Counted from the first letter of the stretch, positions 35,494 through 44,896 are shown. The stretch is 64,000 bases of DNA from Flavobacterium sp. CF136 (GCF_000282055.1 NZ_AKJZ01000107.1:35252-99251), one strand, 5' to 3'. The notes: generated by a model not told the origin, from the letters alone. Numbers and translations are program-made.

Positions 35494-37947
35494 ATGTCAA
35501 ACCATAAAATACTTACTATTGACAATCTGTCACTTCAGGAATTTGACTCGGAAGCAGAATTAATTCCATTATTAACTCCCGAAGACGAAGAGGAAATGAA
35601 CAATGAAGAGCTTCCGCTTTCGTTACCAATTTTACCTTTACGAAATACCGTTTTATTTCCGGGTGTTGTTATTCCGATTTCTGCAGGAAGGGATAAATCA
35701 ATAAAATTAATTAATGATGCAAATGCCGGCGGAAAAATTATCGGAGTTGTTTCACAGATTAATGAAGAAGATGAAGATCCGTCAAAAGATGATATTCATA
35801 AAATAGGAACTGTAGCAAGAATTCTGCGTGTTTTAAAAATGCCTGACGGAAATGTTACGGTTATTTTACAAGGAAAAAAGCGTTTCGAAATTGACGAAGT
35901 AGTTTCAGAAGAGCCCTATATTACGGCAACTATCAAAGAAGTCTCGGAAGAACGTCCTGATGAAAATGATACTGAGTTTACAGCTATTTTAGATTCTGTA
36001 AAAGAATTGGCTATTCAAATTATTAAGGAAAGTCCAAATATTCCGTCAGAAGCAACTTTTGCAATTAAAAATATTGAAAGCCAATCATTTTTGATCAATT
36101 TTGTTTCATCGAATATGAATTTATCGGTAAAAGAAAAACAAGGTTTGCTATCGATAAACGGATTAAAAGACAGAGCACTTGAAACCTTACGTTATATGAA
36201 CGTAGAGCTGCAAAAATTAGAATTGAAAAATGACATTCAGTCAAAAGTTCGTTTTGATTTAGACCAGCAACAACGTGAATATTTTCTTCACCAGCAAATG
36301 AAAACCATTCAGGAAGAACTGGGCGGCGTTTCGCAGGAAGAAGAAATGGACGAGATGGGGCAGAAGGCAAAAACCAAAAAATGGGACGAAAAAACGCAGA
36401 AGCATTTCGAAAAAGAATTGTCTAAAATGCGCAGAATGAATCCGCAATCACCTGATTTTGGAATTCAGCGTAACTATTTGGAGTTATTTTTAGAATTGCC
36501 CTGGGGCGAATATTCTAAAGATAAATTTGATTTAAAATTCGCTCAGAAAATATTAGATAAAGATCATTTTGGACTTGAAGAAGTTAAGAAAAGAATGATT
36601 GAACATCTGGCAGTATTGAAACTTCGTAACGATATGAAGTCGCCAATTATTTGTTTGACAGGACCTCCGGGAGTTGGAAAAACATCTATTGGCCGTTCTG
36701 TTGCTGAGGCTTTAGGCCGTGAGTATGTTCGTATTTCATTAGGTGGTTTACGTGACGAAGCAGAGATTCGCGGGCACAGAAAAACGTATATTGGAGCCAT
36801 GCCGGGACGAATTATTCAGAGTTTAAAAAAAGCAGGAACATCAAACCCGGTTTTTATTTTAGATGAAATTGATAAATTGTCAAACGGAAATAGCGGTGAT
36901 CCATCTTCAGCCTTATTGGAAGTTTTAGATCCGGAGCAAAACAGTTCTTTCTATGATAATTTCCTTGAAATGGGGTATGATTTGTCTAAAGTGATGTTTA
37001 TTGCAACTTCAAACAATATGTCAGCCATTCAACCGGCTTTGCGTGACAGAATGGAAGTAATTAAAATGTCAGGTTATACTATCGAAGAAAAAGTAGAAAT
37101 TGCCAAAAGACATCTTTTCCCAAAACAATTGGAAGCACACGGATTGACTGCCAAAGATTTAACAATTGGTAAGAAACAGTTAGAGAAAATCGTTGAAGGT
37201 TACACACGCGAATCCGGTGTTCGCAATTTAGAAACTAAAATTGCCCAGGTAATTCGTAATGCTGCAAAAGCCGTTGCGATGGAAGAGGAATACAACAAAA
37301 AAGTTACTGACGAAGATATTATTACTGTTCTGGGAGTGCCAAGATTAGAGCGTGACAAATACGAAAATAACGATGTTGCCGGAGTAGTTACAGGTTTGGC
37401 CTGGACAAGTGTTGGTGGAGATATTTTGTTTATAGAATCGTTAATTTCTGAAGGAAAAGGCGCTTTGACCATTACCGGAAATCTTGGAAATGTCATGAAA
37501 GAATCAGCGACTATTGCTTTGGAATACATTAAAGCTAATGCTAAAAAATTAGGCTTAAGTGTAGAATTATTCCAAAAATACAATATCCATTTACACGTTC
37601 CGGAAGGGGCAACACCAAAAGACGGACCAAGTGCGGGTATTGCAATGCTGACTTCATTAGTATCATTATTGACTCAAAAGAAAGTAAAGAAAAGCTTAGC
37701 CATGACTGGTGAAATTACGCTTCGTGGAAAAGTATTGCCTGTTGGCGGAATTAAAGAGAAAATCTTAGCTGCGAAAAGAGCAAATATTAAAGAAATCATT
37801 TTGTGTTATGAAAACAAAAGTGATATCGATGAGATCAAAGCAGAATACCTGGAAGGCCTGACTTTTCACTATGTAAAAGAAATGAGTGAAGTTTTGGCTT
37901 TGGCTTTGACAGATCAGAATGTAAAAAATGCAAAAACATTGAAATAA
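35494..37947 (+). CDS. lon: ATP-dependent protease La (Lon)
   Basis: Cytoplasmic AAA+ protease degrading misfolded and regulatory proteins. 817 residues: LON N-terminal domain (LPILPLRNTVLFPG), a coiled-coil linker, AAA+ module (Walker A TGPPGVGKTS, Walker B VFILDEIDKL), and the C-terminal protease with catalytic Ser713 in KDGPSAGIAM and the dyad Lys in GGIKEKIL. The 255-base upstream region has an ATTGTCT/AGACAAT inverted repeat but no clear consensus promoter. Confidence 0.97.
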   Translation: MSNHKILTIDNLSLQEFDSEAELIPLLTPEDEEEMNNEELPLSLPILPLRNTVLFPGVVIPISAGRDKSIKLINDANAGGKIIGVVSQINEEDEDPSKDDIHKIGTVARILRVLKMPDGNVTVILQGKKRFEIDEVVSEEPYITATIKEVSEERPDENDTEFTAILDSVKELAIQIIKESPNIPSEATFAIKNIESQSFLINFVSSNMNLSVKEKQGLLSINGLKDRALETLRYMNVELQKLELKNDIQSKVRFDLDQQQREYFLHQQMKTIQEELGGVSQEEEMDEMGQKAKTKKWDEKTQKHFEKELSKMRRMNPQSPDFGIQRNYLELFLELPWGEYSKDKFDLKFAQKILDKDHFGLEEVKKRMIEHLAVLKLRNDMKSPIICLTGPPGVGKTSIGRSVAEALGREYVRISLGGLRDEAEIRGHRKTYIGAMPGRIIQSLKKAGTSNPVFILDEIDKLSNGNSGDPSSALLEVLDPEQNSSFYDNFLEMGYDLSKVMFIATSNNMSAIQPALRDRMEVIKMSGYTIEEKVEIAKRHLFPKQLEAHGLTAKDLTIGKKQLEKIVEGYTRESGVRNLETKIAQVIRNAAKAVAMEEEYNKKVTDEDIITVLGVPRLERDKYENNDVAGVVTGLAWTSVGGDILFIESLISEGKGALTITGNLGNVMKESATIALEYIKANAKKLGLSVELFQKYNIHLHVPEGATPKDGPSAGIAMLTSLVSLLTQKKVKKSLAMTGEITLRGKVLPVGGIKEKILAAKRANIKEIILCYENKSDIDEIKAEYLEGLTFHYVKEMSEVLALALTDQNVKNAKTLK

Positions 37948-37988
37948 AGTTTCAATAAGACTCCTGGGGTCTTGAATGTTTCAAATAT

Positions 37989-38035
37989 AAATTCCAAATT
38001 TCAATCTGAATTATCAGTTTTGGAATTTGGAATTT
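37989..38035 (+). terminator. Hairpin between lon and the AraC-type gene
   Basis: Perfect 12-bp arms AAATTCCAAATT / AATTTGGAATTT, probably the lon terminator. It shares its arm sequence with the hairpin at 39440-39475. It lies inside a TTG-initiated upstream extension of the AraC frame, arguing against that start. Confidence 0.65.
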
Positions 38036-38049
38036 TAAATTATAACAGA

Positions 38050-38922
38050 ATGAAGGTAGTTCCTCAGCTTTTATATCAGCACAAAAGTGTTAGAAAAATT
38101 ATGGTTAACGGTTTATCTTGCATCGTGCATAAAACCATGGATACCATAGATATCAATACAGATCATTATGTTTCTTCTCATGTTTTATCCGTTGTTTTAA
38201 AAGGTGAATTAAATATTGAAACCTATTATGATGAAGAGCGGTTTTATGCAACTCAGAATCAGTTGGTTTTTATACCAAAAGGAAGATATATGATTTCGGA
38301 TATATTACCTGAAGACGGGGAATTTGAAGCTGTTTTTTATTTTTTTGAAGAAGAAATCATCAATGAATTTTTAGGAGAAATTAAACCCGTAACTTCTTTA
38401 AATTCAAAACCTTCCTTGCTTTTAAATTATTCGGAAAATATTAGAGCATTTACAGAATCTATCCTTAAAGTATACACTGAAAATACAAATAAAGAAGTTA
38501 CAAAACTGAAACTTTTAGAATTACTGTATTTAATTTATAATTCATCGCAACAGAATCATTTAATTCAAATTTTACTATCGTTAAATACTAAAAAGAAAAG
38601 AAACCTTGAAGAATTAATATTGGAAAATTTTGATAAACCTTTATCTATTGAAGATTATGCCTTTTTAGCAGGAAGAAGTATCTCTTCTTTTAATAGGGAT
38701 TTCCAAAGAAAATTTGGAATGCCTCCTAAAAAATGGATCATAAAGAAACGTCTTGAAAAAGCTATTGAACTTTTAACGAATACAAATTTAAATATTGAAC
38801 AAATTTCGTTTGAAGCTGGGTATGAAAATGTTTCCTATTTCATTAATTTATTTGGGAAGCAATTTGGTATTTCTCCAAAACAGTTTCTTATTAAAAGGAG
38901 AACTGATAAACTTTTGAACTAA
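38050..38922 (+). CDS. AraC-family transcriptional regulator
   Basis: 290 residues from ATG at 38050. The C-terminal double helix-turn-helix is clear: LSIEDYAFLAGRSISSFNRDFQRKFGMPPKKWI and LNIEQISFEAGYENVSYFINLFGKQFGISPKQF. The N-terminal part has a cupin-like effector domain (VLKGELNIETYYDEERFYATQNQLVFIPKG). The ligand is unknown. The SRPBCC gene next downstream is separately promoted and might be a target. Confidence 0.88.
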   Translation: MKVVPQLLYQHKSVRKIMVNGLSCIVHKTMDTIDINTDHYVSSHVLSVVLKGELNIETYYDEERFYATQNQLVFIPKGRYMISDILPEDGEFEAVFYFFEEEIINEFLGEIKPVTSLNSKPSLLLNYSENIRAFTESILKVYTENTNKEVTKLKLLELLYLIYNSSQQNHLIQILLSLNTKKKRNLEELILENFDKPLSIEDYAFLAGRSISSFNRDFQRKFGMPPKKWIIKKRLEKAIELLTNTNLNIEQISFEAGYENVSYFINLFGKQFGISPKQFLIKRRTDKLLN

Positions 38923-38970
38923 TACTGATACTTTCGATTATAATCTAAATTTAGTTCTTTTTTGCAGTTT

Positions 38971-38978
38971 TATTTTTG
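38971..38978 (+). promoter_or_regulatory. Candidate -7 element for the SRPBCC gene
   Basis: TATTTTTG matches TAnnTTTG, 22 bases before the ATG at 39001; it supports that start over a longer upstream reading. Confidence 0.5.
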
Positions 38979-39000
38979 CTCAAATTATAAAATTATAAAA

Positions 39001-39423
39001 ATGAGTAAAGTAAAAGTTAGTAAGATATCAGAAACGACTGTAAATCTTAATGCACAAAAAGTTTGGGAAAAATTAGTTGATTTTGGAGGTACAGAAAAAT
39101 TTGTACCGGATCTTATTGAAAAAGTTATTGTAGAAGGAAGTGGAATAGGAGCTGTTCGAACAATTTATATAAAAGGTGGAGATGTGATTATTGAAAAGCT
39201 AACATCAATTGATCGAAGCAAATTAGAGATGAAATTTATTATTTTATCGACACCAATGCCTGTGTTTAATTATGAAGGTGTTTTTACAGTTATTTCACAA
39301 GAAGAAAATAAATGTAACGTAAGATTTGAATCAATATACGAAGTTTCGGTTGAGCAAAAAGAAGAAATGAATAGCATAATTAAAAATTTTCAGGAAACTT
39401 TTTTATCAAATTTAGATAAATAG
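39001..39423 (+). CDS. SRPBCC-fold (START-like) protein
   Basis: 140 residues. The pattern ETTVNLNAQKVWEKLVDFGG at the N-terminus, then IVEGSGIGAVRTIYIKGGDVIIEKLTSID and FNYEGVFTVISQEENKCNVRFESIYEV, matches the polyketide-cyclase/SRPBCC hydrophobic-ligand fold. The C-terminal helix is NSIIKNFQETFLSNLD. Cytoplasmic; ligand unknown. It follows the AraC-type regulator and may be its target, which is only suggested by position. Confidence 0.8.
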   Translation: MSKVKVSKISETTVNLNAQKVWEKLVDFGGTEKFVPDLIEKVIVEGSGIGAVRTIYIKGGDVIIEKLTSIDRSKLEMKFIILSTPMPVFNYEGVFTVISQEENKCNVRFESIYEVSVEQKEEMNSIIKNFQETFLSNLDK

Positions 39424-39439
39424 TACAATTATGAAAAAC

Positions 39440-39475
39440 CCAAATTCCAATCTGAATTTTTAGATTGGAATTTGG
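39440..39475. terminator. Bidirectional terminator between SRPBCC gene and recQ
   Basis: Perfect 14-bp stem CCAAATTCCAATCT / AGATTGGAATTTGG, with A and T runs on both sides serving both convergent genes. Confidence 0.85.
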
Positions 39476-39486
39476 ATTTTTATTAT

Positions 39487-41598
39487 CTATTGTTTCTGTT
39501 TCTCAAGTACAGTAAGACCAAACCGAATTTTATCATAACCCATTTTTTCCTCAAAATGATCAAAATAAGGTTTTAATGCATTTGGATTTTCAAGCTCTAT
39601 TTGGGCTTTTTGCAATAGAGTCACTTCTTCATCAGAAATAAATTGACTGACATCTATATCAACTCCATCCAGATATAATTTTGCCAAATGCGAAATAACA
39701 GTTGAAAGACCAAGATTTCTTTTTGCTGCTATTTCTTCGATTGTATCTCCTTTTTCAAAAAGCTCTAAAGTAGTTTTATAAGTACTGCTTTCTTTTTTTG
39801 CTTTTGTATTTGTTTTTTTGCTTTTTTGAAATTCAATAATGGCATTTATAAATTCTGAACCATATTTTTCAAGCTTAGCTTTTCCAACTCCGTCAATAGC
39901 CAGAAATTCTTCATCGCTCATTGGTCGTAAAGTTTCCATTTGTCTTAAAGCGGCATCACTAAAAATCACATAGGCAGGAACTTCATCTTCCAGAGCAATT
40001 TCGTAGCGTAATTTTCGAAGGGTTTCAAAAAGAGAGTTTTTAGTGGCTTTAGCTTTTGCTTCTTTGATTTCGTTTTTATCAATTACTTTTTTAATAACGG
40101 TTGTTAATTTTACTTTTTCACCTTCAAACAAAACTTTTTTTGCAAAAGGAGTTAATAAAATTTTGTTGTGTTGATGAAAAGCAATTTCGCAATATCCTAA
40201 ATTTATTAATTGAATAAGATATTGATTCCAGTCATACCATGAAATATCAGCACCAATTCCGTAGGTTTTTAGGTCTTGATAATTTTTTTCGTAGATATAT
40301 GCGTTTTTTGAGCCTCTTAAAAAATCAACAATTACTGCCAGAGGTTCTGATTCCTGTAAACGAGTAATGGCAGACAATGCTTTTTGTGCCAAAATAGTCC
40401 CGTCAAAAAAGACTGGCGGTTTTTTGCAAATATCACAATTGCCACAATTTTCGGTCACCAACTCACCAAAATACGAGAGCAGGATTTTTCTTCGGCAACT
40501 CAGGGCATCGGCGTATTGTTTCATTCGGTCTAATTTTGCCAGCTGTACATCAGAGTTTAATCCTTCTGAAGCAAATTTCTGAAGCTGAATTACATCGGCA
40601 TAACTTTCAAACAAAACAGTTTCTGCAGGTAAACCGTCACGTCCGGCACGGCCAATTTCCTGATAATAGCCTTCAATATTTTTTGGTAAATTATAATGGA
40701 TAACCCAGCGAACGTTAGATTTATCGATTCCCATTCCGAAAGCAATTGTAGCACAAACTACCTGACAATCATCATTTATAAATTCATCTTGCGTTTTTGC
40801 ACGAAGTTTATTTTCCAGACCAGCGTGATATGCTTTTGCTGTAATACCGCTTTTTTGTAATTTTTCAGCCAGTTCTTCAGTAGTTTTTCGACTTAAACAA
40901 TAAATAATACCGGATTCATTGGGTTTGTTTTCTACAAAATCAATAATTTGTTTTACGCGATCGAGTGCCGGACGGACTTCTAAACTTAAGTTTTTACGAT
41001 CGAATGAAGCTACAAATGTCTTTGGATTTTTTAAGTTTAATTGTTTTGTAATATCGGTACGTGTTGCTTTATCTGCCGTTGCGGTTAAAGCCAAAATAGG
41101 AGTAGAAGGAAAGCGGCTTTTTAAATATCCTAAATTGGTATAAGCCGGACGAAAATCGTGTCCCCACGAAGAAATACAATGTGCTTCGTCAATTGCAATC
41201 AGGCTGATTGTCAATTCATTGAAAATAACATCCAGATAAGATAAACTTTCAGGTGCAATATAAACGAGTTTAAAAGTATTCGATTTTAAATTCTCAATAT
41301 AAAATTGTTGTTCTTCGCTGGATTGGCTGCTATTGATATAACATGCTGATATTCCATTAGCTTTTAAACTATCTACCTGATCTTTCATCAGAGCGATTAA
41401 GGGCGAAATAACAATTGTAATTCCCGGTAAAACCAATGCCGGCAACTGAAAACATATTGATTTTCCGCCTCCCGTTGGCATAATGGCCAATGTATCCTGA
41501 CCAGAAAGAATTGTATTAATAATAGTCTCCTGATTGGGTCTGAATTTTTCAAACCCAAAATTTTCTTTTAGTTTGGCGTGTAGTATTTCTGAAGTCAT
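39487..41598 (-). CDS. recQ: ATP-dependent DNA helicase RecQ
   Basis: 703 residues. Walker A TGGGKS at 42-47, DEAH box in AIDEAHCISSWGHDFRPAY, motif VI IGRAGRDG. The RecQ zinc-binding region shows CRRKILLSYFGELVTENCGNCDICKKP, then an RQC winged-helix and an HRDC domain (LRQMETLRPMSDEEFLAIDGVGKAKLEKYG). A C-terminal helix-turn-helix-like tail (AAKRNLGLSTVISHL) completes the RecQ1-type architecture. Acts in recombination and fork repair. Confidence 0.96.
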   Translation of the reverse strand: MTSEILHAKLKENFGFEKFRPNQETIINTILSGQDTLAIMPTGGGKSICFQLPALVLPGITIVISPLIALMKDQVDSLKANGISACYINSSQSSEEQQFYIENLKSNTFKLVYIAPESLSYLDVIFNELTISLIAIDEAHCISSWGHDFRPAYTNLGYLKSRFPSTPILALTATADKATRTDITKQLNLKNPKTFVASFDRKNLSLEVRPALDRVKQIIDFVENKPNESGIIYCLSRKTTEELAEKLQKSGITAKAYHAGLENKLRAKTQDEFINDDCQVVCATIAFGMGIDKSNVRWVIHYNLPKNIEGYYQEIGRAGRDGLPAETVLFESYADVIQLQKFASEGLNSDVQLAKLDRMKQYADALSCRRKILLSYFGELVTENCGNCDICKKPPVFFDGTILAQKALSAITRLQESEPLAVIVDFLRGSKNAYIYEKNYQDLKTYGIGADISWYDWNQYLIQLINLGYCEIAFHQHNKILLTPFAKKVLFEGEKVKLTTVIKKVIDKNEIKEAKAKATKNSLFETLRKLRYEIALEDEVPAYVIFSDAALRQMETLRPMSDEEFLAIDGVGKAKLEKYGSEFINAIIEFQKSKKTNTKAKKESSTYKTTLELFEKGDTIEEIAAKRNLGLSTVISHLAKLYLDGVDIDVSQFISDEEVTLLQKAQIELENPNALKPYFDHFEEKMGYDKIRFGLTVLEKQKQ

Positions 41599-41618
41599 TT
41601 GGCTTATATTTTTGTTTG

Positions 41619-41626
41619 CAAATGTA
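41619..41626 (-). promoter_or_regulatory. Candidate -7 element for recQ
   Basis: Minus-strand TACATTTG matches TAnnTTTG, 20 bases upstream of the ATG. Confidence 0.5.
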
Positions 41627-41705
41627 GAATAAATTATAATATTTTTCTTATAAATAAAAATTTATTTTTGAGTTTAACGCAGTAATGTATTTTGACTAAT
41701 AAAAA

Positions 41706-41730
41706 AAAGGAACCCGAATAGAGTTCCTTT
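41706..41730 (-). terminator. Terminator after the acidic-tail protein gene
   Basis: Stem AAAGGAAC / GTTCCTTT with a nine-base loop and a minus-strand T8 run. Confidence 0.85.
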
Positions 41731-41752
41731 AGTATATTAAAAAGATGATAAA

Positions 41753-42163
41753 TTAATCTTCGTCATCTTCATCGTCATCTTCGTCAGAAATATCATTTTT
41801 TTCATCATCGTCATCATCGTCTCCACCATCAACATCAGGTTTGTCCAGATTTTCGTCTTCCTCATCATCATCAATATCATCATCGATATCAAGACCTTTA
41901 ACGGGTTCGATTGTATCAACATCAACGTCTACGTCGATATCATCATCTTCATCATAATTTTCAATTCTATCAGCAAGTTTAGTACTGATTTTTACTAAAT
42001 AAATAGTGTCTTCAGTTTTTACTTCAACAGCTTCTATTAATTCGTTTTTAGCATTTCTAAAACGGATTACATCCGAATCATCATAACCATCAGGAAATTT
42101 TTCAACCAAAAGGTTCAAAATTTCATTGGTAAGTTTAGCGTAGTCTACTATAACTCTTTTCAT
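41753..42163 (-). CDS. Conserved protein with a long acidic C-terminal tail
   Basis: 136 residues. Residues 1-72 form a compact ordered-looking domain (MKRVIVDYAKLTNEILNLLVEKFPDGYDD, VIRFRNAKNELIEAVEVKTEDTIYLVKIST). The remaining ~60 residues are almost entirely Asp/Glu, a disordered tail whose DNA is a GAT/GAA-rich low-complexity run. I do not recognise a domain; similar proteins occur in flavobacteria as hypotheticals. It starts seven bases after the deoxyhypusine-synthase-like gene, so the two are one operon. The acidic tail could bind polyamines or basic proteins (speculative). Confidence 0.75.
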   Translation of the reverse strand: MKRVIVDYAKLTNEILNLLVEKFPDGYDDSDVIRFRNAKNELIEAVEVKTEDTIYLVKISTKLADRIENYDEDDDIDVDVDVDTIEPVKGLDIDDDIDDDEEDENLDKPDVDGGDDDDDDEKNDISDEDDDEDDED

Positions 42164-42170
42164 AAATATT

Positions 42171-43139
42171 CTATAAATCTAATAAATAGGCAAAAATTAA
42201 CGGAGCAACAATGGTAGCATCCGACTCAATAATAAATTTGGGAGTTTTTATATCTAATTTACCCCAGGTAATTTTTTCGTTTGGAACTGCTCCGGAATAC
42301 GAACCATAACTGGTTGTTGAATCTGAAATTTGGCAGAAATAGCTCCAAAACGGAATATCATGCATTTCCATATCCTGATATAACATAGGTACGACACATA
42401 TTGGAAAATCTCCTGCAATACCACCACCAATTTGGAAAAATCCAATACCGTTAGTGCTGTTTTTTGGGTACCAGTCGGCCAGAAATGTCATGTATTCAAT
42501 TCCTGATTTCATAGTAGATGCTTTTAAATCTCCTTTGATTACATAGGAGGCAAAAATATTTCCCATAGTACTGTCTTCCCATCCCGGTACAATAATAGGT
42601 AAATTTTTCTCAGCAGCTGCATACATCCAGCTGTCTTTTAAATCAATTTCGTAATATTCTTCTAAAACACCTGATAATAGCATTTTATACATGAATTCAT
42701 GAGGAAAATAACGTTCTCCTTTATCATCTGCATCCTTCCAGATTTTATAAATGTGTTTTTGTAAACGGCGAAATGCTTCATGTTCAGGAATACAGGTGTC
42801 GGTAACACGATTTAAACCTCTTTCAAGTAATGCCCATTCATCTTCCGGTGTTAAATCACGGTAATTTGGCACTCTCTCATAATGTGAGTGTGCTACTAAA
42901 TTCATGATATCCTCTTCTAAATTAGCTCCTGTACATGAAATAATCTGTACTTTATCCTGTCTGATTATTTCAGCAAAAATTTTACCAATTTCTGCCGTAC
43001 TCATTGCGCCAGCCATACTTACCATCATTTTAGCACCATTTGCTAATTGTTGTTCGTATGCTTTTGCAGCGTCAACCAGAGAAGCAGAATTAAAATGTAA
43101 ATAATGTTTTTCAATAAACTGACTGATTGGTCCTTTCAT
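42171..43139 (-). CDS. Deoxyhypusine synthase family protein
   Basis: 322 residues. Family features: an NAD-binding region (SMAGAMSTAEIGKIF, IISCTGANLEEDIMNLVAHSHY), PIIVPGWEDSTMGNIFASYVIKG, IGGGIAGDFPICVVPML, SDSTTSYGSYSGAVPNEKITWGKL containing the WGK motif of the catalytic lysine, and ESDATIVAPL. Bacteria lack eIF5A, so bacterial members act on free polyamines; homospermidine-type synthesis has been reported for some. Context with arginine decarboxylase 110 bases upstream supports a polyamine role. Confidence 0.88.
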   Translation of the reverse strand: MKGPISQFIEKHYLHFNSASLVDAAKAYEQQLANGAKMMVSMAGAMSTAEIGKIFAEIIRQDKVQIISCTGANLEEDIMNLVAHSHYERVPNYRDLTPEDEWALLERGLNRVTDTCIPEHEAFRRLQKHIYKIWKDADDKGERYFPHEFMYKMLLSGVLEEYYEIDLKDSWMYAAAEKNLPIIVPGWEDSTMGNIFASYVIKGDLKASTMKSGIEYMTFLADWYPKNSTNGIGFFQIGGGIAGDFPICVVPMLYQDMEMHDIPFWSYFCQISDSTTSYGSYSGAVPNEKITWGKLDIKTPKFIIESDATIVAPLIFAYLLDL

Positions 43140-43248
43140 TTTGTTTTTTTTGTTTTTTGTTTTTTTTTGAATTAAAAGTTTAACCTTTTAGATGTTACTG
43201 CAAATTAATGATTTTATAAATATTAAGTTTTTAATTTGCACTTTTTTT

Positions 43249-44652
43249 TTATGTTTTTTTTGTGTATCCTAAAATCTTTAATACGTCCTCAGATGTTTGT
43301 TGTTCTGAAAAAACTTCAGTTCCCAAAATTCCATTTTCATCACGATCAATCAAAATATGTTTAGGCTGTGGAATCAAACAGTGATGTAAACCTCCATATC
43401 CTCCAATTGTTTCCTGATAAGCTCCTGTATTAAAGAAACCAATATACAAAGGCTTTTCTTTGTTGTATTTAGGCAGATAAATGGCGTTCATATTTTGTTC
43501 CGAGTTGTAATAATCATCACTGTCACAAGTTAGTCCTCCTAATAAAACCCGTTCGTAAGTATCATTCCAACGGTTTACAGCCAGCATAATAAAGCGTTTG
43601 TTGATAGCCCAGGTATCCGGCAAAGTGGTAATGAATGAAGAATCAATCATGTTCCATTTTTCTCTGTCATTTTGTTGCTTTTGATACAAAATCTGATAGA
43701 TAGCACCACCGCTTTCACCTACAGTAAATGATCCGAATTCAGTAAAAATATTTGGAACATCAACTTCAGCTTCGTCACATGCAATTTTAATCTGATTGAT
43801 AATTTCATCAATCATATATTGGTAATCATATTCAAAAGCCAATGAATTTTTAATCGGGAATCCACCGCCAATGTTCAAACCATCAAGGGTTGGGCATTCT
43901 CTTTTAAGCGCAATGTATACTTTAATACATTTCACCAGCTCATTCCAATAATAGGCTGTATCATTAATTCCGGTATTGATAAAGAAGTGAAGCATTTTCA
44001 ATTCTAATTTATCATTTTCCTGAATTTGTTTTTTGTAAAACGAAACGATGTTTTTATATCCAATACCTAATCTGGAGGTATAAAATTCAAATTTAGGTTC
44101 TTCCTCAGCAGCAATACGGATTCCAATTTTGAATTTTCCTTTAATTTCAGCCTGAAGCAGATCAAGTTCTTCGTAATTATCAATAATCGGAATTGTATTT
44201 TTATGTCCGTTATTGATTAATCTGGCAATATTGGTAATGTATTCATCTCTTTTAAAACCATTACAAATTACATAAGTACTTTTGTTGATTTTATCATTTT
44301 CGAGTAAATTCTCTACAATATTGATATCAAAAGCTGATGATGTTTCAACGTGAATATTATTTTTAAAAGCTTCATTCATAATGTATTCAAAATGAGAGCT
44401 TTTTGTGCAATAGCAATAGTAATATTTTGCTTCGTATTTGTTTTTTTCCATCGATTTTCTGAACCAGGCTTTTGCCTTGTTGATATTTTCAGAAATCTGT
44501 GGTAAATAGGTAAATTTTAATGGCGTACCATATTGTTCAACCAATTTCATCAAATCGATATTGTGAAACTGTAAGTTGTCTTTATTTAATTTAAATTCCT
44601 CTTGTGGAAAATAATATGTTTGATTGATTAGGTCAGAATATTTTGTATTCAT
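43249..44652 (-). CDS. speA: Biosynthetic-type arginine decarboxylase (PLP, fold III)
   Basis: 467 residues, alanine-racemase-fold decarboxylase of the Orn/DAP/Arg family. The PLP lysine is probably in KYYYCYCTKSSHFEYIM near residue 78; LDGLNIGGGFPIKNS binds phosphate, FTEFGSFTVGESGG follows, and LLGGLTCDSDDYY contains the second-subunit active-site Cys-Asp. Predicted to make agmatine from arginine, feeding aguA and aguB in this window. Arginine specificity is inferred from family and pathway context. It has a long ~250-base leader with its own promoter. Confidence 0.85.
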   Translation of the reverse strand: MNTKYSDLINQTYYFPQEEFKLNKDNLQFHNIDLMKLVEQYGTPLKFTYLPQISENINKAKAWFRKSMEKNKYEAKYYYCYCTKSSHFEYIMNEAFKNNIHVETSSAFDINIVENLLENDKINKSTYVICNGFKRDEYITNIARLINNGHKNTIPIIDNYEELDLLQAEIKGKFKIGIRIAAEEEPKFEFYTSRLGIGYKNIVSFYKKQIQENDKLELKMLHFFINTGINDTAYYWNELVKCIKVYIALKRECPTLDGLNIGGGFPIKNSLAFEYDYQYMIDEIINQIKIACDEAEVDVPNIFTEFGSFTVGESGGAIYQILYQKQQNDREKWNMIDSSFITTLPDTWAINKRFIMLAVNRWNDTYERVLLGGLTCDSDDYYNSEQNMNAIYLPKYNKEKPLYIGFFNTGAYQETIGGYGGLHHCLIPQPKHILIDRDENGILGTEVFSEQQTSEDVLKILGYTKKT

Positions 44653-44706
44653 TTAGTTTCAATATTTAGAGTTGTAATTTTTAATTTAGTAAACGCTGCT
44701 AAATCT

Positions 44707-44769
44707 TTAATTCAAACCCTGATATTGGCAAATACAATTTCCAGTTTTTCGTTTTCTGCCTTTAAACAT
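44707..44769 (-). CDS. Possible upstream ORF in the arginine decarboxylase leader
   Basis: ATG at 44769, 20 codons, TAA at 44707; 54 bases before the decarboxylase ATG. The peptide begins with a basic run (MFKGRKRKTGN) and contains two Cys. A second short frame (MKTNNKDISVLIETVSIVPY, 44832-44892 region) precedes it directly after the promoter. The position suggests a translated leader; coding status is unproven. Confidence 0.3.
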   Translation of the reverse strand: MFKGRKRKTGNCICQYQGLN

Positions 44770-44896
44770 AAAAAAACATCTAAACAAAATGGACTTTTAC
44801 TATTATAAAAACGGTTCAGTATCCTTAATAGGGAACTATTGAGACGGTTTCTATAAGAACTGAAATGTCTTTGTTTGTTGTTTGTTTTCATTGTGG

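Noticed and set aside
41737..41925. Methionine-rich frame inside the acidic-protein gene
   Set aside because: It is a shadow of the GAT/GAA low-complexity tail read in another frame.
42904..43104. Frame opposite the deoxyhypusine-synthase-like gene
   Set aside because: Pure antisense shadow of a well-conserved enzyme with no independent signals.
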